NCBI GenBank assembly: GCA_900404475.1
Contig: OUQQ01000562.1
Span: 1 to 13,267, forward strand
Length of the DNA: 13,267 nucleotides
From: Spongospora subterranea
Lineage: Eukaryota; Endomyxa; Phytomyxea; Plasmodiophorida; Plasmodiophoridae
Reading direction: 5' to 3'
The notes beneath the pieces are model-generated. The model was not told the origin of the DNA, did not search any database, and worked only from the letters and a program-made list of their open reading frames with translations. Of the stretch, positions 1 to 10,164 are shown one piece after another (within the stretch, counting starts at the first letter, position 1; each line of letters starts with the position of its first letter). The position numbers and the translations under genes are program-made.

Positions 1-520
1 TAAACCCTTTTTTTCGGGGTTCGGGCCTTATCATGAGAATGCTTATCAAAAAAATTTACTGTAATGGGACAGAGCGAGTACTGTATTAGATAATGTAGAG
101 AGGGCACGCTATTTATCCCCACCCACAGTTCACAAATAGAGCGACTCACACTATTTCCTGTGAGATGTTGACAAATAATGTGACTCACACTAAGTACAGT
201 TGACGGTGTAGCTTGATTCATTATTTGTATCGTTACACTAACGAGAAGCCATGCCGATTATCTCTTTGTTACCAATGACAGTGCTTGCACAGTACAGAGT
301 TCTCCCTCGATTCAGTGACACCTCGGAACTGACACCCTCGCTTGAGTGTCTATTTTCAGTTAGCGACACCTTGAAGCCATCACAGTCAAAACTCACTAGA
401 TCGAGGGACTATACAGATACAACACTATAGTGTAGCGAAGTGCATCTATGCTGACAGTAGAGCAATGTCAACGTAAATTCAGTGTAAATTCTCTCCGGAA
501 TCGAAGCCCCTGGTTCTCCG
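1..520. other. Non-coding left flank with short repeats
   Basis: I see no convincing gene here. The stretch holds a tandem direct repeat at 128-192 (listed separately), a perfect 12-bp palindrome acactatagtgt at 422-433, and a short run of gacacc-containing words between about 317 and 390. It lies downstream, in the minus-strand sense, of the copia remnant at 521-778, where that element's 3' LTR would be expected. I could not delimit an LTR: no clear TG...CA boundaries or target-site duplication were visible. It may be decayed LTR, but this is inference. Confidence 0.4.
128..192. repeat. Tandem direct repeat, 26-bp units, 39-bp period
   Basis: Two copies of a 26-bp unit lie at 128-153 and 167-192. 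Both begin gtt, share acaaata, and end in the 11-mer gactcacacta; they match at 22 of 26 positions. The 13-bp spacer is not repeated. Repeated words of this kind are typical of LTR U3 regions or other transposon regulatory ends, which would fit the copia remnant next door, but the sequence does not prove that origin. Confidence 0.6.
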
Positions 521-778
521 TTATCCGTTATTACTACCATGGGCGTTGACCGGCTTGGTTAATCCATCCGCGATCAAGGATTCCATTGGGCAATACTTTA
601 CCTCAATAGTTCCTTGTTCGATCTGATCGCGACAAAAGTGAAATCGCAGATCAATGTGTTTGGTTCTTTTGTCGGCGCGCCTATTCTTGCTGATGGCAAT
701 ACATCCTTGGTTGTCTTCAAAGACTCGGGTCGGTAATTTCTGGCTGAAATCGAGTTCAGTCAACATTTGACGAATAAC
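521..778 (-). mobile_element. Ty1/copia retrotransposon remnant, RNase H end of pol
   Basis: The minus strand encodes about 85 residues with the hallmarks of the copia-type RNase H domain at the C-terminus of the polyprotein. An EDNQ motif comes first (catalytic Asp of the DNQ/DNxGA type), then the very conserved RTKHIDLRFHFCRDQ block, then a YCP...ADGLTKP motif that marks the end of the domain. The reading frame closes upstream with a TGA at about 781-779, where an intact element would continue into reverse transcriptase, and closes downstream at 521. No reverse transcriptase, integrase or gag sequence is seen in the window. This is therefore a truncated, dead fragment. The assignment to copia rather than gypsy rests on the RTKHID and ADxLTKP motifs. 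Confidence 0.88.
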
Positions 779-860
779 ATATCAAATGCACTATTATGTG
801 CACGATTACGACAGATTACGACACATAATCGCTGTTAGCTTCACCTGTGGACACGTAGAT

Positions 861-963
861 TCGAGTTGCTTATTACGTCTTTTGACTTCCTCTAGGCGCT
901 TGAATAAGTTCGCTTATACTTAGACATGCATGGAGGAAGTCAAAAGACATATAAGCAACTCGA
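861..963. repeat. Long inverted repeat (hairpin A), about 30-bp arms
   Basis: The arm at 861-891 is the reverse complement of 934-963 apart from a small mismatch/indel around the gacgtaata/gacatata segment. The spacer is about 42 bp. Inside it, 904-917 can form a second small stem, ataag-ttcg-cttat, with a UUCG tetraloop if transcribed. The unit could be a miniature inverted-repeat element, a fold-back scar or a hairpin transcript; no flanking target-site duplication was recognised. Confidence 0.85.
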
Positions 964-999
964 ACCACGTACAGCCTGGTTAGAGGAACGAGGCACGAC

Positions 1000-1094
1000 T
1001 TTCCCGACCCATAGTAACCATGAATTACAATGACCTGTGCCGTACAAGGTGCATCGTTCGCCATTGTAATTCATGGTTACTATGGGTCGGGAAA
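1000..1094. repeat. Perfect 33-bp inverted repeat (hairpin B)
   Basis: Positions 1000-1032 are the exact reverse complement of 1062-1094, with a 29-nt loop at 1033-1061. The arms contain cccgacccatagtaacc and ggttactatgggtcggg. The unit lies 37 bp after hairpin A and about 206 bp upstream of the coiled-coil gene's start codon. Perfect arms in otherwise ordinary sequence imply either a recent origin or selection for the fold. Short open frames across it are only consequences of the palindrome. Function is unknown. Confidence 0.93.
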
Positions 1095-1300
1095 ATCTCG
1101 CGCTTGTTGAACAATTGAATTTATGTTGACGACGGGCCGGCCCAGCTAATTCACAATCAGAGTTATAATTTATACTGCATGTCACAATTAATCGCTGCTC
1201 GCTAATGCTGACGAATCCCAGACCCCTGACGACCCAAGAGAATCACAGCGGAGAAGGTCTCCGGAATGTGTAGATCGCAAGTCATGCGGCCGTGAATACG

Positions 1301-4300
1301 ATGGTATCCCGTTTTAAGAATATGGATACTTCCCGTGTGCTGTCGGCGACCGATTCCAATGATTATGAGGTTACCGTTGCGAGCCTGGCAACAATGGAGG
1401 TTGAAATTGCTAAAAAAACTGCTCAATTAAATACCGCCCGCCAGCTTCTGCTACGAAACGGCTCGCTGGAGAAAGCCAACCAAAGGGCGGAATTAGAACA
1501 ACAACTTCTGCAAGCGGAAGAGTCAATTCGTCAATCCCAAGCCAAACGTCATGAGTTGCAGGCCGCAATATCAAGACATAGTTCTTTATTGAATTCGTTG
1601 ATTGACGAAGAAACGTCGCTATCGACCCAGGTTTGTTTACACGTGTCCAACTCTCCCCCCATGCTCTTCTCTAACGCCTTCTAACAGGTTGCCAACGTGA
1701 CTCGTGAAAAGAGGCTTGATTTGGTTAGATACGTAGATGTTGAGCTGCATCAGTTCCAAGATCATCAGACCGTCATCCAACAGCTTCTCCGAACAAAAAA
1801 AGCGCAATGTGATGCCATTCGATTCGAGCTATCTGCCAGGGAGCAATTCTCTGTGGATAATTTACAACATCTTCTGCGGCGAGCAACAGTCTTGCAGTCT
1901 GAGGCCGAATCCAAATCAAGACAAGACGCCAGCAACTTCGGCGTCTCCGCACCCCTTGGTTAGAACAAACGTTGATGCTATCTCAACGTGTTAACGTATC
2001 TGTAGATCGGAACGCATCCTCCACATCCTTAGAGAGTCTGATCAGTAAAAGGAGTATTGAACGACAGAATTTGCGTTTTGAAAGAGATTTGCTGCTTCGG
2101 CAGATGAACTTGTCAAGGTCAGAGCTACTGAAAGAAATGGAAATTAGCCGTTTGAAGAAATCCCAAGCTTTATCGCTTCAGAAGAAAGGGATGTGTGTCC
2201 TGGAAGACGTCGAACTTGGCCGTGCCCCTCCTATCAAATTTCTGCTAGCGAACGACGACCACAATCTCTCGATTTCACCAGAAAACAAGCTTCCACGAGA
2301 TCATGTTCCAGATGCGTCGTCGTTGCAAGTACTTGAAGAGCGTTTGGTTCATCATCGAGAGCAGCTTGCCGTCGGCAGGAGGAGGCTACAACAGCTTCAG
2401 ACAATCGGTTCCCGCGATGGAGAATCAGAGCGCGGGATTGAGTCCTCAAACTCCTATTCTGAAATCAGATCTCATCTCATAAAAGCGATATTGCCTGGAA
2501 TTGTGAAGCACATAATGGAGCGCGAGACAAAATCACTGCAATCGAACGAGGAATACGTTCAGTGGCAAAAAAACAAGAATGACTTCGAAATGCAGCGAAC
2601 AGAGCGTGAGTTGACGTTGATCAGCTTCACAATGTGGAACGCCATTGTGGACGCGACAGTTTCTGAAATGGTGCTCGAAATAGCCAGCTCCACGATTGGC
2701 TTCTATGAATCCGTTTTTCGCCTTATCAAAAATGTCCTACTGAAGGACTCGAACGTTCACCAAGAGAATGAAGAAATCAATCTGGCGTTTGACGAAATCA
2801 TGTTCATGCGAAGCGAAAAACATTGCACTCAAAGATACCAACATCGGTGCATCTTGACAGAAAATGCTGAACAGGGCTCTTCCGACGAAGCCGAGAAAGG
2901 TTCAAAGTCTTCATTTTCTTTTTTGCGGAAGTTGAGGAATGAGGTACTTCGCCATTGTGTTTTGGTGAAGCGCCTGGCTGATTGATATTCCACGGTAGCC
3001 GGTCTCCCGCCTGATCCAGTCGACGCCTTCCGATGCGGTGAATGCTGATGCGACCAATACGCTGGCCATTGACGAACACGTTGACGCCATCAATATATAT
3101 CCCATGGGCGCTATCACATTATGCTCGCCGACAGACACTGAAATCGAGAGAGAATATTGCAGCAATTGGAGTGCAGAATCTGGCGTAATCACAGGAGGAA
3201 CCTGCAGTAAAGGCTATATGCGAATTCACATATCGGCCAATAATCAAGTAATCCTGTTGGCTGGATTGGATGGGTCGTTGGAGGTAGTGTGCATAGGGGA
3301 TCACGACGTATCGCGACGATCATGGTTAGTGGCGCCACCTGACCGAAAACGAAGATGGGTATCGGTTGAAGTGGATCCGATATCGATGATTCAGCAAGCC
3401 ATCACTCTAGATAACCAAGGTAGAGTACAGGTTTGGAGATGCAGTCGAAGCCCCAACAAATCCAGATCGCGTAAAACATCACGTGGTTTGATCGTCAACA
3501 AACTAATGTAATCTCAGGAGAGTCGATCATGGGCGCCAACCTGTTGTACAGTCTTTCCGCTGAAGACTTGTCGCGAGCATATCGTAGTCTGGAAACCGCT
3601 CCTGTGCCTCTTGTACCTAGCGTAGTCAGGTTGGACATGGCGTTGAACTTTGATTTATCGCCGGCCGCCTGCGTTATTGGAACAACGTCTGGGGTCATGC
3701 TGCGGTGGAATCTGAACAAGTCGGTTCGCATGTCCTCGATCTGTCGTGCTTTTCAATGACAGATATTTCCAGGCCGGGGCTACAGCTGACTAGAAAATCA
3801 CTGGCGACGCGAGAACCCCCTCTTGCCAAGTCCTCTAGAAATTCAACACCAGGTCCTTTCATCAAGAGAGAATACCTGCATGGGCATCGCGCTCCTGTGA
3901 AACTAATCGGCGCTATAGGCGCATCTCAGCGCCCAGATCACCTGATATCTCTCGATTTCGATGGCAACCTGTGCGTCTGGACCTGCGAGCGATTTTCCGG
4001 GTTCGATTGGTTCGATGCAAGCAAGCGCCATCGTATCGAAATTATCGATAGTTCGTATAGCGTATCTCCAACTGCAGCTGCCCAACTACTGTTTCCCGTC
4101 CCTGGGGCATCTGTCGTTGTCAACGCCATCGTTTACGAACAGGATATTCTGAGGCAACTCAAATCCGATAGGTATTATCAGTCGCAGCCCGGTGTATATC
4201 ATCAGGTTTTAGAGACCGGCTCTACAACAATGGTCCATACTTTGAGATACGATCCTGGATCTGGCCTACTCTGCTCTCATGAGCGAATCGAAGCAACAAC

Positions 4301-5504
4301 CTACACCCGCCGGGGGCGCATAATCGACGCCAAAATGTTGCCCTCGCAACGTGAAATCCTGATGTTGTCATTGCTGCCTAGGTAGTTTTACGCAACAGGA
4401 AATCTAAACACATTTCTCAATGACTGTTAATTAGAGACGAGGATGCAGGGAAGCCCACCGATTCGTCGTTTCACTTGATATCAGTTGACGCACAAGGCGA
4501 TATTGTTTCCACAAAAACCATTCTAAGGCTGACACAGGTCAACAAACTTGATGATCCAACACAACAGTCAGCTGGACTACCTCTTTGGCAAATTAGCCGG
4601 TTGTTTGATCCTCCTGGCACCGATTTTCTGGTTCTACTGCAGCATTCTTCGGCTGCCGTCGAAGTCGTATCCTTAGCGAGTGGTTCTTTGATATATCGGT
4701 AAACACAAGCGCCGTCGTTCACGTGATGTGCTCGTTGATGATGATATACAGACTACCCATTCCGGCGTCGTCCATGAATCTTGTTCCTCGAGATATGGCG
4801 GTATTTGGCACGTTTTGCTCTGTTGCTATTGTCTATGAGAACTGCAAGACCGTCGATATGTGGACTTTGGTGGATAACAGCACTGAAAACGATAGAAGAA
4901 AATTGCCGATATCGTTTCGAAAGCGTTCGGAAAGATTGCATGCGGTTCCTGTCGAACATCGCATTCGACATTGCTCGACTCAATTCGGCTTTGGATACAC
5001 CGCTCAAGGAGCTCATATCCTCTACTTCGATATATTCGCTAAGCTTCGCGGGATCGTTCTTGACCTTGTCGAGAACGTAACAAGCGAATTAACAACGGGC
5101 ACTCCTACTTGAAATTTTCGGCCCGGCTGATTACAACTGTAAAGTCAAGGGCCGACTACTAATCCCCAAACCTTGCTGGGAACTACGCTATTACGAGGAG
5201 TGCAATCCGCTCGGTAGGCGACACGTCAACAACATAAAATATAAATGGAGTCGTCATTGGTCATCCGGTTGCGTCCTGGTCATTGTCGTTGGTTCGTTGC
5301 ACTCTCGTTGCCATCGTCGGCAGTGATTGTCGCATAACTATATATACACTTAGATGTACAATACTGAGGTCCACCACGGTGCGGACTGTTGCGGGTCCCG
5401 AGACCTTAGACAGAGTCGTCACATTGGCCCATTATCCATTTCCTGCAAATGCAGTCGAGACCCTAAGAAGGTGGATAAGCCGATCGGCATTCAGGGCGTC
5501 ATAA
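1301..5504 (+). CDS. Coiled-coil plus WD-repeat protein, multi-exon, family not recognised
   Basis: Proposed exons are 1301-1630, 1688-1958, 2006-2943, 2999-3470, 3518-3719, 3773-4381, 4435-4698, 4752-5076, 5150-5295 and 5354-5504, giving about 1,235 residues. The ATG at 1301 has A at -3 and G at +4. Residues 1 to about 510 are rich in Glu, Gln, Lys, Arg and Leu with heptad-like spacing (LEKANQRAELEQQLLQAEES; LEERLVHHREQLAVGRRRLQ), so a long coiled coil. The C-terminal part carries degenerate WD-like blades: LLAGLDGSLEV, AITLDNQGRVQVW, CVIGTTSGVMLRWN, LISLDFDGNLCVW. The intron 2944-2998 (GTACTT...GGTAG) joins the two halves in frame at phase 0; without it the coiled coil would stop at 2985 and the WD part would lack a nearby ATG. 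Two junctions are weak. The intron ending at 3772 could start at 3720 or 3732. The last intron could be 5296-5353 or 5260-5323. Coiled coil followed by WD blades recalls ciliary or centrosomal proteins such as dynein-2 intermediate chains, but similarity is too weak to name it. Confidence 0.72.
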
Positions 5505-5560
5505 TATCTATAGTGCTGCCCTGCGACCCGTAATATTGGCTTTGGCAACGAAGTTTCAGT

Positions 5561-8500
5561 ATGGAGTCATTATCTCCAGATGCATCAGCCAGGGATCTTG
5601 ACGTCCCGGCGTTAGTGTCCGCTGTTTCCAGTCTCAATCTCGGTGTTCGTCTTCGTGCGATTCACAATTTGTCATTCCAATCGCCTTCTGTGTTTCTCCC
5701 TGTTTTACTGCCGCTATGTAATCCCGACAACCCCTGCCAGACTTCTGGCTCGCTAGTCTTGTCCGTCCTGTGCGATGCGTGTTCGCGATCTTTGTCGATA
5801 TTACCCGAAGTACTCCCTAGTATTTTGTCAATGGCCACCGTCTCGTATACCAGATGTATTCGTATGGCTCGAATTCCGCTCAATCGCTTGATCTCTGCAT
5901 GCGCCGAGGATCCATCGGCTCAGGAATCATTGACAGCGTTGGCCACATCGTTAAATATTGAGTATGGTATTGATATTTTCACGTTTGAGAGTCTTATATT
6001 CTGCACATTTAGGTACGTGGCGACAAGAAAACGTCCTCTGGCTCCATCATCAGTTGCCCGATCGATATCCGCAAGGAACGCTGATGAAGATAGACTTGTT
6101 CATGAGCGTTTGGATATTCTACCCCCTCTGACCCAGATCGAGCTCATTATGCGCTGTGTTCGGTTAAATTTACCTGATATCGTTCCCTTGAAGTTCTCTG
6201 AAACCCACGAGTCGTTCCGAAATGTTTTGATGCTGCTTATTGAGCAAGCTACTGTTATTCGTGATCCCAGACTCAGAGATCCCCGTTTACGAAGCGCGGC
6301 TATATCTGATAACGCCTCACAGCTAGAACTGGACTTCAAGCATGCTGCCTCGGTTCTAGATGCCCCGGAGGTGAAGGTTGAGGATGCACTGTCTATGAAA
6401 TCGCAAATCGAAAAGAAACAGGTTCCTGAAGTCCCGGTGCCACAACTTACGGATGAGACCAGAAGTGACCTGATTAATGGCGCATTCGACAGGATATTTT
6501 CAAGTTGTACGAGGTCCAGTGTCACTGAAGCAATTGTTTCTCAGTTGATAGCCCAATTCGATACTGACCGTGTATCTGCATTTCTTGAGAAATTCAAGAA
6601 ATCACCTGCTCAATGGTGCAGCGCTGCATTACAGATGGGGTATGCGTTGGTGGCCCGGGGTCATATCAGCCTATACACATCAAGCCTCATAACTATAATC
6701 GATGCTCTTTGGTCGGCGCCTGCTGGGACTCTGTCGAACTTCCTGTGCTGTTGCGCGTTACTTGCACCAGAAGCATTAGACGTGGTAGATAAGGTGATGG
6801 AATCGATTTTGCTTTCACAACTCGACAACTCAATCGCTTTTTTCTTCGAGGGTTGTTCATCGGATAACGAATTGAGACGTACTACCGCGTTATTCGCTTT
6901 GCGAAATGTGATTTTGAAGCGCCCAGCTAATAGGGAAACAGTTCTCAATCGAATTTTGAAGTATACAACATCGGCAAATACGTCGTTGCGGAAACCTGCA
7001 GTCGCCCTTATTTCCCAGCAAATATTCCCGCTGGGCGATCCAGTGCAGATGCCGATAATCAATTTTGCTGCTGAGCTATTTAGTACAATGTCAGAACCTT
7101 TTGAGAACGATATCGAAGCTTCATATCTAGCATCACTGTCCAAATCGTCTGATCATGAAGATGTTTCTGAGGAAATCGCTGTCGGTTCATCCGAGGAGAT
7201 GGCAACTGATCTGTCCGAGGAAATGTCCTCGGAGCGGTCTGAGGAGATTTCCGCTACCGACGAAGCAATGCGGATCGATTCTCAAGGAGACTTAGAGTCT
7301 AATGTGGCAGAAGAACGTAGTTCGGAAAGTCACGAAAAGGTTGAAGAAGGTCAAATGCAAGAACATGAGTATAAATGGTTCAAAAATTTCTCGGTATTTT
7401 TTTTGACTAGTGTTAGGTCCAAGGTTATTGAAGATTCATTAGAAGCCGACAAGTCTTCTCCGGTCGACGGTTTAATAGAAGCTGAAGCTGGACGCCGATT
7501 GGAACTGTATTTTGCGCTCTGCTCGAAACGACACGATTTGTTTGCTGGAATTTTATCGCAGTTCTCTTTGGTGTCTTCTCGAGGTAGTCGTGTTCGTGCC
7601 AGTATTCATAAAAACGTCTTGCGACTCGTCAAGACGATCGGTAAGTGTGTGTTAATAATCGTGGCCCATGTAAACCCTTACGCTGTCGTCGTTTCATTCA
7701 GGGGCGACATCTCCTGCACTCATCGACGCTTTGAAGCAGAGTCCCTCTGGATCAGAACCGTTGGTGCTTCATGTCCTTCATATATTGACCGATGGTGTTG
7801 AAGATCGTGTCAGTCCTGCAATTGTTGAAATTGGACAGATCTGCTATTCCAAATCTCGTGATGCCCGGTTTTTAATTCCGGTGATGTCAGGTAATCGATT
7901 TTTTAAGTTTTACTATCTCTATTGTATCCCTAGTGTTCTTGCGTTAATGTCGATTTCCCAGGCATGTCTCGTGGTGATGTCCTAGAATCACTTCCGAATC
8001 TGGTGTCACTTCCTAAAGTCCATGTGGAGCAAGCGCTCAAGGTCTTATTAAGCTCAAGGTCTCCTGTATCCCCATCGGAGGTTCTAGTGAGGCTGCATCT
8101 AGTTGCACCAACCCCAGACCATCCTCTTCTTCGCAAAGTCATGGATGCAACTCAGCTCTGTATATTCAACCGTGACGCATACACCGATAAAGTTCTCGCC
8201 GTCGTACTACAGCAAGTCGTTGAGAGGAATCCCATTCCTGTACTGTTCATGAGGACGTTAATCCAAGTTCTGGCAGCACACCCATTATTAACTGAGTTCG
8301 CCATGTCGATTCTGAGTAAATTGGTCAACAAGAGAATATGGGATATGCCGAACCTTGAATTATGGCACGGTTTTATAGTTTGCTGCCGAAGGACCATCCC
8401 CCAATCATATCCCATTATGCTTCAACTACCCAGCTCCAAGCTTGCCCACATCATTGACACCAGCAAAGAGCCGCCTCAGCTTCGCCATGAACTGGCTAGG

Positions 8501-8802
8501 TTCGTGCAGAACTCGCGTTTGGAGGTTCGTCGGTCGATCTTATCTGTCTTGGGCCTGGCTCGGCGTCCTCGTTAATGGAAATATCATCTTATTAATATAT
8601 CAATCTATATACTGTTTTTTTATTTTCTTTTTTCTCTACAGTACAATTATTGGACGATGATGACCGAGGCATTTTCGAGCAATTTGTCACCGGAACTAGA
8701 CCATATGGTAGAGTTGCGTTCCATATTCTGCAGGCAACCCGATCTGGTCATTTCTCTCGATTTCAACACACTTTTCAAAGTTTGGTGTTGTTGATGATAT
8801 AA
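5561..8802 (+). CDS. SYMPK: Symplekin/Pta1, scaffold of the mRNA cleavage and polyadenylation complex
   Basis: Symplekin is the HEAT-repeat scaffold that holds the CPSF73/CPSF100 endonuclease module in pre-mRNA 3'-end processing in the nucleus. The C-terminal third is diagnostic. PSGSEPLVLHVLHILTDG, RFLIPVMSG, then from 8161 YTDKVLAVVLQQVVERNPIP, FMRTLIQVLAAHPLL, ILSKLVNKRIWDMP and FIVCCRRTIPQSYPIMLQLP align almost without gaps to the animal Symplekin_C domain as I remember it. The N-terminal part is helical, repeat-rich and more divergent. The middle carries a duplicated RDPRL motif (near 6268) and a Ser/Glu-rich acidic linker (7145-7370). Introns: 7641-7701 (GTAAGT...TTCAG), 7891-7961, 8571-8641, and a probable 51-nt stop-free intron at 5962-6012. 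Removing the last gives about 995 residues; retaining it gives about 1,012. The last exon (8642-8802) adds a short acidic tail beginning QLLDDDDRG. The ATG at 5561 (A at -3, G at +4) lies 56 bp after the previous gene's stop. Confidence 0.93.
5962..6012 (+). other. Probable in-frame 51-nt intron inside symplekin exon 1
   Basis: The segment starts GTATGG, is T-rich, and ends CACATTTAG followed by G. It is 51 nt with no in-frame stop, so it reads as 17 residues (YGIDIFTFESLIFCTFR-like). Removing it at phase 2 joins ALATSLNIE directly to YVATRKRP. That resembles the family's run of small residues followed by IARQRP, without a long insert. Base composition and the family comparison favour an intron; retention cannot be excluded. 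Confidence 0.65.
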
Positions 8803-8919
8803 AGTGGATACAGTATAGTGTACTTGGTTCAGTCATATCCCGCGCTTGATCTCCATCATCGTTAAATCACTTTCCTCAATCTTCTACAGGGTTTGTCTGA
8901 TAATCATCCCAGTAAAACA

Positions 8920-10164
8920 ATGGCCACAAGTCGGGAAGGTCAAGCCGCTGGCGTGGCAAGGCTATCTTTAAGACGCTCGAAGTCGTTCCTCGACCGTGCT
9001 CTATTTAGAGCAATTACGTTTGTGTTCCTTGGCTGTGCGCTAAACAACGTATCCCTAGGTCTGCCGTCCGATACATGTTATGATTCGTTTGCTCATTACC
9101 GTGCTAGAGTTGTTGATCAACTCGGATTTAGGAATTGGCAATACCATCACCGCCTCTCAATTTGTTTTCATATCTTTGTTTGGTTTAATTACTCACTTGC
9201 AGTACCGAGACGGCTCACTATATCTTCAAGAAAGACGGTCTCCTATTGGTTTCTTCTTCAAAACAACATCAGTGTTCGTAATAGTTTCGTTAATCAACAA
9301 TGTAATCTACCGTTCATGCCGTCGACTAGCCTAACTTCTCTCACTCAGGTCGTTTTCATTTTTAATATCTCAATTCCATTTCATATGCTATTCCGAAGCT
9401 GCTCATTAGTCGTGAGCATGGGATTGGGGTTGTTCGTCTACAAGAAACAGTATGTGAACAGGCCAGCAGTGTATTTCATTTTTTTTTACGGCTTCCTCAG
9501 ATATACAAAACATCAGATCATATCGTGTCTACTAATAACTACAGGCGTTCTTGTAGCTACATTGGCGGATAGTGTTGTGCAATCAAATTGCTGTGATGCC
9601 CCAGGCGTTCATCTTGATTCAGGCCGGTCTCCAGGAACTGATCATTGGAAGGGCATTCTGCCATGGATGTTGGGTGTTACCCTGTTGCTCATCTCTCTTA
9701 TTCTCTCATCGATACTCGGGCATTGGCAGGAATGGGGATATCAGCAATACGGCCGCTATCCGCAAGAGAACATGTTTTATTCTCACCTTTTTTCTTTACC
9801 CTTTTTCTTGTTTCTGGCTCCAGATATCATATCACGATTGCCTGCACTGATCACTCGTTCTACTGATGTATACATCCCCTATCTGAATATCCCACTACCG
9901 TATTCCTTAATACTGGCTGGGAACATAGTTTCCCAATATATCTGTGTCCGAGGAGTACACGACGTCACATGTCTCTCTACGACGCTCACCTGCACGTTTA
10001 CGCTCACGATCAGGAAGTTCGTTTCACTCTTGATTAGCGTCGTATTTTTGGGAAATACGTTGACGTTGTTTCATTGGATCGGTGCTATCCTTGTATTCGC
10101 CGGAACAATTTTGTATAGCCTACCAAGGAAATTATTGATGCATGATAGGGAGAAAGTTGAATAA
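8920..10164 (+). CDS. SLC35B4: SLC35B4/Yea4-type nucleotide-sugar (UDP-GlcNAc/UDP-xylose) transporter
   Basis: This is a multi-spanning antiporter that brings a UDP-sugar into the ER or Golgi lumen. In fungi the relative Yea4 supplies UDP-GlcNAc for wall and chitin synthesis; the substrate here is inferred from family. Exons 8920-9058, 9108-9301, 9349-9449 and 9501-10164 give 365 residues. Splicing restores the family pattern across every junction: FLGCALNNVSLELL, GIGNTITASQFVFI, VSLINN then FNISIPFHMLFRSCSL, and YKKQ then YTKHQII. The C-terminal half carries YICVRGVHDVTCLSTTLT, IRKFVSLLISV and LFHWIGAILVFAGTILYS, matching the end of SLC35B4. Hydrophobic segments are spread throughout, as expected for about ten helices. 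A basic leader of roughly 30 residues precedes the first helix and is longer than in the human protein. The ATG at 8920 (context aaaacaATGG) is the only good start. The intron at 9450-9500 is 51 nt and stop-free. Confidence 0.93.
   Translation: MATSREGQAAGVARLSLRRSKSFLDRALFRAITFVFLGCALNNVSLGLPSDTCYDSFAHYRARVVDQLGFRNWQYHHRLSICFHIFVWFNYSLAVPRRLTISSRKTVSYWFLLQNNISVRNSFVNQQCNLPFMPSTSLTSLTQVVFIFNISIPFHMLFRSCSLVVSMGLGLFVYKKQYVNRPAVYFIFFYGFLRYTKHQIISCLLITTGVLVATLADSVVQSNCCDAPGVHLDSGRSPGTDHWKGILPWMLGVTLLLISLILSSILGHWQEWGYQQYGRYPQENMFYSHLFSLPFFLFLAPDIISRLPALITRSTDVYIPYLNIPLPYSLILAGNIVSQYICVRGVHDVTCLSTTLTCTFTLTIRKFVSLLISVVFLGNTLTLFHWIGAILVFAGTILYSLPRKLLMHDREKVE
9450..9500 (+). other. In-frame 51-nt stop-free intron in the transporter
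   Basis: The donor is GTATGT, the best in this gene. A run of nine T residues precedes the acceptor TTCCTCAG. It has no in-frame stop and a length divisible by three, so it reads through as about 17 extra residues. The family has no insert here: splicing gives YKKQYTKHQIIS, which lines up with the KKRYSIFKYTSIA region of the animal protein. I therefore call it an intron rather than coding sequence. Confidence 0.85.

Noticed and set aside
1..520. Complete LTR of the copia element
   Set aside because: No TG...CA termini, primer-binding site, polypurine tract or target-site duplication could be placed with confidence.
1134..1143. gggccggccc palindrome
   Set aside because: A 10-bp GC palindrome can occur by chance and nothing around it suggests a binding site or transposon end.
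873..1185. Minus-strand open frames of 63 and 81 residues across the hairpins
   Set aside because: They run through both arms of the inverted repeats, so their openness follows from the palindromes; no ATG context or protein motif supports them.
6100..7143. Two long minus-strand frames (141 and 160 residues) inside symplekin
   Set aside because: They are opposite-strand shadows of a long conserved coding exon; neither has a motif.
9530..9544. TACTAATAACTACAG, which looks like a yeast branch site plus acceptor, inside the transporter
   Set aside because: No suitable donor lies upstream at a workable distance, and the surrounding residues (LLITTGVLVATLADS) match the family without a gap, so the segment is coding.
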